From NCBI RefSeq assembly GCF_003111625.1, contig NZ_MZGS01000023.1:120310-184309 (forward strand): a DNA stretch of 64,000 nucleotides, in the 5' to 3' direction. Under the pieces are notes generated by a model, which searched no databases, was not told where the DNA came from, and saw only the letters and a program-made list of their open reading frames with translations. This DNA is from Methanobrevibacter thaueri. Its GTDB lineage: Archaea; Methanobacteriota; Methanobacteria; Methanobacteriales; Methanobacteriaceae. Shown piece after piece: positions 59,045-64,000 of the stretch. A program made the translations under genes and the position numbers. How positions within the stretch are numbered: the stretch's first letter is position 1; each line of letters begins with the position of its first letter.

Positions 59045-59694
59045 AAAAGGCAATAAGCGTTTTTTCAGGAGGCCTTGACTGTACCGTTGCAACCTGCGTT
59101 TACGATAATGATTATGAAATTCATGCCATCACATTCAATTACGGCCAAAAGGCATTCGCCCAGGAACTGAAGGCATCAAGAAAGATTTGTGAAAAGATGG
59201 GCTGGACCCATGAGGTCATTGACCTGCCTTGGCTGTCCGACATCAGCAATTCAAGCCTGAATACCGATGAGGACATTCCTGAAGTGTCTGAAAACAATTT
59301 GGATGACATTGACAAAAGCAGCGAAACCGCAAGCAACGTTTGGGTTCCTGCCAGAAATACGGTTTTCACATCAATCGCATTATCCTATGCCGAAAGCATT
59401 GGCGCTGAGATAATAATAGTCGGCTGGAACAATGAGGAGGGATTGACATTCCCTGACAATTCACAAGAGTTCCTAAATGAATTCAACGAATTGATAAAAG
59501 TAGGATCTCCAGATAAAATAAGAATTGAAGCACCAGCCATTAATTTGAATAAAGAGGAATTGGTTGAGTTAGGTGTTAAAGTTGGTGCTCCAATGAAATT
59601 AAGTTACTCCTGTTATAAGGGAGAAGATGAACCCTGCGGCGTTTGTGAGAGTTGTGTGAGGCGAAATAGAGCATTTAAAAAAGTTGGAATATGA
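59041..59694 (+). CDS. queC: 7-cyano-7-deazaguanine synthase (preQ0 synthase)
   Basis: The 217-residue product has the PP-loop SGGLDCTVATC near the start, WVPARNTVFTSIALSYAESIGAEII in pieces and a zinc site with C-terminal cysteines (CYKGEDEPCGVCESCVRRNRAF). It makes preQ0, the precursor of archaeosine in archaeal tRNA. ATG overlaps the larC stop. The coupling of a nickel cofactor gene to a tRNA modification gene is not explained by known pathways. Confidence 0.95.
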   Translation: MKKAISVFSGGLDCTVATCVYDNDYEIHAITFNYGQKAFAQELKASRKICEKMGWTHEVIDLPWLSDISNSSLNTDEDIPEVSENNLDDIDKSSETASNVWVPARNTVFTSIALSYAESIGAEIIIVGWNNEEGLTFPDNSQEFLNEFNELIKVGSPDKIRIEAPAINLNKEELVELGVKVGAPMKLSYSCYKGEDEPCGVCESCVRRNRAFKKVGI

Positions 59695-59702
59695 TTAAAG
59701 AT

Positions 59703-60314
59703 TTAATCATATTTTTCCATATCCTTTTTCCATCTTGCATCATCCAAACTTATCTTATTCAACATGCAATCCCTTGCATTGGATACTGACGCGTACATAT
59801 CGTCAATACTTTCCCTTGATTTTTTATAATTTGCAATGCGGGACCTTTTAAATCCAAAGTTTGCAGCCTCTGAATATGAGTCAATATCCGCTCCGATGTA
59901 GATGAATTCCCATTTGTGGTTTTCAATCAGGTTTCTGATTTGCTGTTTGGAGTATTCATGTGATGCGTTTTCATATCCATCAGTCATGATTACAACCAAT
60001 GCATTGTTGTCGATTTCCTTATCGAGGGTGTTGATGGTTTTTCCGATTGCATCCAAAAGTGCAGTTGATCCTCTTACCCAATATTCCTTGTCGGTTAGTT
60101 CTGCCACATCGTGTATTGGTTTTCTTTTGTATAATACTTCGTATTCATGGTCAAAGAGTATGGTTGTCACATAGGTCTCCAAGTCCTTTTCCATTTCTTT
60201 TTTAATGAATGAATTGAACCCTCCGATTGTGTCACTTTCGGAACCGCTCATTGATCCGCTCCTGTCCATTATGAATATCAAATCCATAGCTTCCGGTTTT
60301 TCAATGGTTGTCAT
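59703..60314 (-). CDS. von Willebrand factor A (vWA) domain protein
   Basis: The preferred start is ATG 60314 (MTTIEKPEAMDLIFIMDRSG), with GTGAT at four bases; a GTG nine bases upstream is part of that site. The MIDAS motif is DRSGSMSGS (Asp17, Ser19, Ser21), followed by GSTALLDAIGKTI (the third site Thr) and LVVIMTDGYENAS (Asp). The protein is a cytosolic stand-alone vWA domain, similar to TerY-like or phage-type proteins that act as metal-dependent adhesion modules; its partner is unknown. A palindrome at 60347-60367 lies between the TATA box and the start. Confidence 0.85.
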   Translation of the reverse strand: MTTIEKPEAMDLIFIMDRSGSMSGSESDTIGGFNSFIKKEMEKDLETYVTTILFDHEYEVLYKRKPIHDVAELTDKEYWVRGSTALLDAIGKTINTLDKEIDNNALVVIMTDGYENASHEYSKQQIRNLIENHKWEFIYIGADIDSYSEAANFGFKRSRIANYKKSRESIDDMYASVSNARDCMLNKISLDDARWKKDMEKYD

Positions 60315-60346
60315 GTTTATCACTTCCTTAGTTATATGTTAGTAAA

Positions 60347-60367
60347 TTGTGTTTAACTTACACACAA
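60347..60367 (-). promoter_or_regulatory. Possible operator of the vWA gene
   Basis: An inverted repeat TTGTGT-N9-ACACAA lies in the leader, about 35 bases upstream of the ATG and just downstream of a TATA-like TTTATATAC (near 60384-60393 on the minus strand). A bound dimer would block transcription start. Confidence 0.4.
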
Positions 60368-60483
60368 TATATTAACAACTGGTAGTATATAAATGTTTTG
60401 AAAATAAGCATTAAAAAATCAAAAAAAGTTTCCACACTCATCACAATTCCGACAAGAGCGGAAACAAAGTTGAAAAAAAATAA

Positions 60484-60732
60484 TTATTCCAAATCCTCTA
60501 AAACCTCAAAGCCTTCCTCAGACAATCTATAAAGACGACCTTTTCTGGATTGTGGATTGAGGCACTCTACAAGGTCCTGTTCCTTAAGTTCCCTTAAAAC
60601 ATTGGATATGTGATTTCTCAAGATTCCGCTGTCGTTGGCAATCTCGGTTGGAATCTTGACATCATCCCCAATGGCCTTCAAGACCTTTACCCTATAAGAG
60701 GATCTCTTAACGTATTTTGATTTGTCATTCAT
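60484..60732 (-). CDS. Winged-helix transcriptional regulator, 82 aa
   Basis: The start is ATG 60732 (MNDKSKYVKRSSYRVKVLKAIGDD). The middle forms a winged helix: VKIPTEIANDSGILRNHISNVLRELKEQDLVECLNP, then the wing RKGRLYRLSEEGFEVL. It resembles the small archaeal HTH proteins with a fold like ArsR/MarR domains. It lies 13 bases after the M48 peptidase gene on the same strand, so the peptidase may be regulated by it or both belong to one response. The longer frame from 60885 lies inside the peptidase gene and is not likely. Confidence 0.78.
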   Translation of the reverse strand: MNDKSKYVKRSSYRVKVLKAIGDDVKIPTEIANDSGILRNHISNVLRELKEQDLVECLNPQSRKGRLYRLSEEGFEVLEDLE

Positions 60733-60745
60733 AAAAATCATCCCT

Positions 60746-61759
60746 TTAAAGCTTGTTTCCACAGTTGGTGCAGAACTTATCTCCGTCAGATATGGTCGCA
60801 CCGCACTTTGGACACTTAGGCTCAGTTTCAAACTTTTCACCGCAATTTGTGCAGAACTTATCGCCCGCCTCAACTTTAGCGCCACATTTTTTACAATGCA
60901 TTACTCCAGCATCATTTAAATGCGCTTCCTTCAATTCCTCTTTTGGAGTTGGAGTGTTGGCAACAACCGGCTGTGAGTAAAAATCAGCCTGATTTTCAAT
61001 TTCAACAATCAGCTCATTCATTGCTGCAATCCTTTTTGAATCTGCGGGGTGTGTGGAGAAGAAATCATGCTCATTGGAATTCTGATTTGACATGTCCTGC
61101 CAGAAATGAGGGATATGTGAAATGTCATAACCTGCCCAATGGATAATCATCATGCCCAAACGGTCTGCCTCAAGCTCCTGGTCCCTTCCCCATGGATTCA
61201 TAAGGAGGAATTGTGAACCAACGGTGGCAACATTTGTGGCCGCACGTGTCAGTGAGCCCAATCCTCCCAAACCGACAAGGTCCATAGCAATACTGCCTAT
61301 CCAAGCGGCTGATGAGATTGCGTTCTGGGCATTTTGAGCGCTGATTCTTGTTCTTGAATGGTCAAGCAACGCGTGTGCCATCTCATGGCCTAAAATAAAG
61401 GCAACCTTCTCTTCGGTGTTTGCAACTGATAGAATGCCTGAAAACATCACGATCTTTCCTCCAGGCATGCAGAACGCATTGACGGTATTGTCCGCCACCA
61501 AATGAACGTCCCAGTCATAATAATCCTCAACGTAATCAAGCCTTCCAATCCTATCCAGATATGCATTGACTGCATTTATTAGCTTGACTGCAACGTTTAT
61601 TACAATCTGGCCGTTTTGGGTGTTGTCTAGCAATTGCGCCTGATTGATCATACTATAATATTCATTGTAGGAGTCCTGCAGAAATTTATCGTCATTTACC
61701 ATGTCAAAATGTTTCTTGCCAGTGAATGGGTTTATTGCACTTCTATCATCTTTTGCCAT
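60746..61759 (-). CDS. M48 family metallopeptidase with C-terminal double zinc ribbon
   Basis: Using ATG 61759 (MAKDDRSAINPFTGKKHFDM), the catalytic motif is HEMAH (residues 125-129) in FILGHEMAHALLDHS, with the third zinc ligand in ELEADRLGM. These are features of the Ste24/HtpX group; unlike those, no membrane helices are evident, although the middle (SSAAWIGSIAMDLVGLGGLGSLTRAA in pieces) is hydrophobic. Two zinc ribbons end the protein (CKKCGAKVEAGDKFCTNCG and CPKCGATISDGDKFCTNCG), an unusual addition for this family that may bind a partner. It may be a protein quality protease. Confidence 0.87.
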   Translation of the reverse strand: MAKDDRSAINPFTGKKHFDMVNDDKFLQDSYNEYYSMINQAQLLDNTQNGQIVINVAVKLINAVNAYLDRIGRLDYVEDYYDWDVHLVADNTVNAFCMPGGKIVMFSGILSVANTEEKVAFILGHEMAHALLDHSRTRISAQNAQNAISSAAWIGSIAMDLVGLGGLGSLTRAATNVATVGSQFLLMNPWGRDQELEADRLGMMIIHWAGYDISHIPHFWQDMSNQNSNEHDFFSTHPADSKRIAAMNELIVEIENQADFYSQPVVANTPTPKEELKEAHLNDAGVMHCKKCGAKVEAGDKFCTNCGEKFETEPKCPKCGATISDGDKFCTNCGNKL

Positions 61760-61903
61760 GATTAAATTTATTAATACTTTGTGTATAAAAACTTTTTCAA
61801 AATAGGGGCAAGTCACTGAAGCTATGTTATGGAACAAAAACTATATTTAACAAGTTTTTTATAATATGTTCATTAAATTTAAATTTAAGTAAAGGTGAAA
61901 ACT

Positions 61904-62089
61904 ATGATGCATAAAATATGTCCAAGATGCGGATCAACAAATATTGACTGGATTATTCCACAAAACTGGTCTCAGTGCGTTTGCAAGGATTGCGATTACA
62001 CCGGACCCATTGTTGAAGGAAACGACGAATTTGCTGAAGAAATTCGTGAAAACTACAAGCAATATTTAAAAGAACAAGAAGAAGAATGA
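61904..62089 (+). CDS. Small zinc-ribbon protein, 61 aa
   Basis: ATG 61904 follows GGTGA by five bases (a GTG nine bases upstream is within the site). The product MMHKICPRCGSTNIDWIIPQNWS has the ribbon CPRCG...CKDCDY with a beta hairpin between, then an acidic C-terminal helix (EFAEEIRENYKQYLKEQEEE). It resembles the small archaeal zinc-ribbon proteins thought to help transcription or translation; the true function is unknown. Confidence 0.78.
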   Translation: MMHKICPRCGSTNIDWIIPQNWSQCVCKDCDYTGPIVEGNDEFAEEIRENYKQYLKEQEEE

Positions 62090-62123
62090 ATTTAAGATTT
62101 TACCATCAACACCATAACTATTA

Positions 62124-62143
62124 GCGGGGCCAACAGACCCCGT
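62124..62143. terminator. GC-rich terminator hairpin between the zinc ribbon and OYE genes
   Basis: CGGGG/CCCCG with an 8-base loop lies in otherwise A+T-rich DNA between two convergent genes. Poly-A and poly-T runs flank it, so it can serve as terminator for both. Confidence 0.5.
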
Positions 62144-62169
62144 GCACAAAATTAAAAAAAAAACTTATT

Positions 62170-63168
62170 TTAATATTTAAAACAGGTACTGGTTTTCTTA
62201 GAATAGCAGTTATTGCAGCTTTGACAGATTGACTCTCCCTCACCATTAGCTTTCCACTCAGCCAGGAAGTCTGCCTGTGCCACAAACGGCTTGGACATTG
62301 ACATGAATTCCACATTTGAATGGTTCAAGACATCATTCATTGATTTCATGTCCCTTAATGATCCTCCCAAAATAACGGGAATCTCTAAAGAGTCAATCAA
62401 CTCATCGGCATATACCAAGAATGGATTCTTTTCCCTGCCGTCGTAAAGATATGAAATGGTGCGTGCGGTCAATTGTATGCTGTCGGCTCCTGCCTTTTCC
62501 AATTCCTTTGCAACCTTGATACTTTCCTCTGCAGTCATTCCGCCCTTTCTTACATCCCATGGATTGATTCTGATGCTCACATGCATGTCCATGGTCTTCT
62601 TGATGACCTTGATAATCTCTGATGCGATTCTTACCCGGTTTTCAGTGTTTCCACCATATTGGTCATTTCTTTGGTTAAAGTAAGGGTTGATGAAACGTGC
62701 CAAATAGAAATTGTTTCCCATGTCAATCTGAATACCATCAAAGCCTGCAAATGAGAATTTCTTGGCCGCCATAATCACTTCAGCCTGTAATTTTCTTATA
62801 CCCTCAATTTTCAAATCGTTAGGTTCGGCCTTTTGATTTTCGCCATCGTCATAGTAAAAGAACGCCAGCTGTCCGAGTATTGGCACATCATAGTTGTGGC
62901 AGATATCTGTCACCATCTTATAATCCTTAACAAATCCCAAATAATTTAGGCTTGATGAATATGGGGCAAAACGGTCCTTATGGTCCAGCACAAACATTTC
63001 TGAGACAATCAAACCTGTTCCTGAACTTGCAATCTTTTCATACTTATCATAAATTGCAGGTGATAGGAAACCTCCCTCTTCTGTTTCTGTTTCCCAAGTA
63101 CCTGTCCTTACAATCCTACTGTTTAAATTTAACTCTCCGAATTGGCATTCGTCAAAAATATCTTTCAT
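62170..63168 (-). CDS. Old yellow enzyme family NADH:flavin oxidoreductase (TIM-barrel only)
   Basis: Start ATG 63168 (MKDIFDECQFGELNLNSRIVRTGTWE), after GTGAT. The product is an OYE-like barrel: FDGIQIDMGNNFYLARFINPYFNQRNDQYGG in pieces, NRVRIASEIIKVIKK, RINPWDVRKGGMTAEE and a C-terminal Cys cluster (CQSCNNCYSKKTSTC), where an iron-sulfur cluster sits in the larger dienoyl-CoA/trimethylamine group. The FAD/NADH half of those enzymes is missing (333 residues). Normal OYE catalytic residues such as HxxH are not clear. Substrate unknown; reduction of an unsaturated carbonyl is a guess. Confidence 0.85.
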   Translation of the reverse strand: MKDIFDECQFGELNLNSRIVRTGTWETETEEGGFLSPAIYDKYEKIASSGTGLIVSEMFVLDHKDRFAPYSSSLNYLGFVKDYKMVTDICHNYDVPILGQLAFFYYDDGENQKAEPNDLKIEGIRKLQAEVIMAAKKFSFAGFDGIQIDMGNNFYLARFINPYFNQRNDQYGGNTENRVRIASEIIKVIKKTMDMHVSIRINPWDVRKGGMTAEESIKVAKELEKAGADSIQLTARTISYLYDGREKNPFLVYADELIDSLEIPVILGGSLRDMKSMNDVLNHSNVEFMSMSKPFVAQADFLAEWKANGEGESICQSCNNCYSKKTSTCFKY

Positions 63169-63315
63169 GATAATCACTTGAACTACTTCTTTTATATTAT
63201 TATAATCCTAAAAAGTATTTAAAGATAATAGTAATGTCAAAATAACCGAAAAGTGATAAGTATATATTATATAACTAAAAAAGGTTTATATAACTAGTTA
63301 AATGGAGGGAAAAAT

Positions 63316-63531
63316 ATGGTAAATGCAATTCTTGCAGCAGTATTATCCTTTTTAATACCAGGTTTAGGTCAAGCTATTGCTGGAGACATTAAAAAGGGTA
63401 TTATCTTTTTCGTGATTGCTATTGTTCTAGCAGGTATCGCATCATTAATATTTAGAACTTGGTTTGCAGGTATAGTAAACCTTTTATACAGTTTATTTGC
63501 TGCATATGATGCTTATCAAATGGCACAATAG
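63316..63531 (+). CDS. Small TM2-like membrane protein, 71 aa
   Basis: The product begins VNAILAAVLSFLIPGLGQAIAGDIKKGIIFFVIAIV in pieces: a helix, a GLGQ..GD..KG turn typical of TM2/DUF-like membrane proteins, and two more hydrophobic stretches ending in YDAYQMAQ. A strong GGAGGG ribosome binding site lies eight bases before the ATG. A TATA-rich promoter is visible (GTATATATTATATAAC at about 63260-63275). Function unknown. Confidence 0.75.
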   Translation: MVNAILAAVLSFLIPGLGQAIAGDIKKGIIFFVIAIVLAGIASLIFRTWFAGIVNLLYSLFAAYDAYQMAQ

Positions 63532-63654
63532 TTTAAAAAAGAATGAATCAAAATCGGAGTTTTTTAACTCCACTTTTTCTATTTTTATCAAATTTGAGGG
63601 CGACTCAAAATTAATTATTTTTTAAAAATTTTTTTGCATTAATTTTTATTATTT
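63532..63654. other. Presumed insertion-sequence end next to the transposase
   Basis: This A+T-rich 120-base stretch lies between the TM2-like gene and the transposase stop codon. GAGGGCGACTCAAAATTAAT at about 63597-63616 might be the outer end of the insertion sequence, but the other end is outside the window, so it cannot be checked. Confidence 0.3.
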
Positions 63655-64000
63655 TCAGGTATTTTGTTTGTTGTTTTGGTGTATGAGTTCGTTTTGTATT
63701 GTTTCGTTGTATATTCGTTTTAAATTGTGTGATATTGCGAGTAATTTTGCTTCTGTTTGTGTTCTTTTTAGTCCAGTTGTGTTGAATTCTGTTACTTTTA
63801 GATTTTGTTTTATATTTCCAAATGGCCATTCTGCTGTTTTTGATCGTTTTTTATAGATTTCTTGAGCCCAATCTGTTTCCATTTTTCTGAGCATTTTTAT
63901 TTTGTTTGGATTTCCATAATCGGTTATGATTCTATTGTATCTTTTTCCACAGCATTCTTGGTGTTTTGGGCATGTTTTGCAGTTGTTTGTCCAGTATGCG
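63655..64000 (-). mobile_element. Insertion sequence transposase, C-terminal part, cut by window edge
   Basis: The frame on the minus strand enters from the right edge without a start (AYWTNNCKTCPKHQECCGK...) and ends NNKQNT-stop. It has a Cys-rich segment (CKTCPKHQECC) followed by RSKTAEWPFGNIKQNLKVTEF and TGLKRTQTEAKLLAISHNLKRIYN, the usual end of DDE transposases of the IS1182/DDE_Tnp_1 kind, where the E residue (AEWPFG) would be the third catalytic acid. No frameshift is seen in this part. The DD residues are outside the window. Confidence 0.85.

Noticed and set aside
60733..60885. A 51-codon N-terminal extension of the winged-helix regulator.
   Set aside because: It lies within the zinc-ribbon part of the peptidase gene in another frame and has no ribosome binding site; the ATG at 60732 opens the conserved domain.
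63611..63829. A 72-codon frame overlapping the transposase end.
   Set aside because: It is a Lys/Thr-rich shadow of the transposase frame, which continues to the window edge.

Overview
The window reads as chromosome of a methanogenic archaeon of the Methanobacteriales, most likely a gut or rumen Methanobrevibacter. The evidence is the split RNA polymerase genes (H, B'', B', A', A''), EF-1alpha/EF-2 with archaeal ribosomal proteins, aRF1, a methanopterin S-methyltransferase subunit, wyosine and archaeosine tRNA modification genes, A+T-rich intergenic DNA with TATA boxes, GGTGA/GGAGG ribosome binding sites, and very large Lys-rich adhesin-like surface proteins typical of Methanobrevibacter.

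Layout. 1-6.6 kb: left-edge type I restriction-modification genes (partial hsdM, half-size hsdS), an orphan soluble MtrA, a nitroreductase, a TPR pair and small unknown proteins. 6.7-15.4 kb: accessory region with two secreted adhesin-like proteins (one carrying a papain-like protease), a RelE-type toxin-antitoxin pair and an AAA/DUF4143 ATPase. It is bounded and subdivided by copies of a hairpin derived from the 3' end of gdhA and by a second, 34-bp repeat. 15.4-25.1 kb: gdhA, prf1, dihydrouridine synthase, rimI, a calcium-type P-type ATPase and cobK. 25.1-39.6 kb: tRNA-Ser and the minus-strand information-processing block rpoH-rpoB2-rpoB1-rpoA1-rpoA2-rpl30e-nusA / rps12-rps7-fusA / tuf-rps10. 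39.6-40.3 kb: five tRNA genes (Lys, Asp, Tyr, Pro, Thr). 40.4-46.7 kb: thiM-thiE, pgk-tpiA, a type II restriction-modification pair and taw1. 46.7-51.3 kb: korDABC-sucC with a divergent fumarate hydratase beta gene, the reductive incomplete TCA branch used for biosynthesis. 51.3-60.3 kb: acetyltransferase, FKBP isomerase, DUF763, trm56, a cobamide cluster (cobS, radical SAM, cobZ-like), larC-queC and a vWA protein. 60.3-64 kb: HTH regulator, M48 protease, zinc ribbon, OYE-family enzyme, a tiny membrane protein and the 3' end of a transposase.

The most unusual structure is the 10.3-15.4 kb region. A perfect 42-bp direct repeat includes the last codons and terminator of gdhA and recurs beyond the ATPase gene; a third, diverged copy with one compensatory stem change lies beyond the toxin gene. 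This resembles insertions at the gdhA 3' end, or a conserved RNA hairpin carried by accessory cassettes. The ATPase promoter carries tandem palindromic operators. Other points of note are an acidic ~165-residue N-terminal extension on RpoB', a membrane-anchor-less MtrA, candidate small RNAs, and a run of TTG/GTG starts in core genes. No rRNA genes or CRISPR arrays are visible. Family assignments come from reading motifs, not from database searches.
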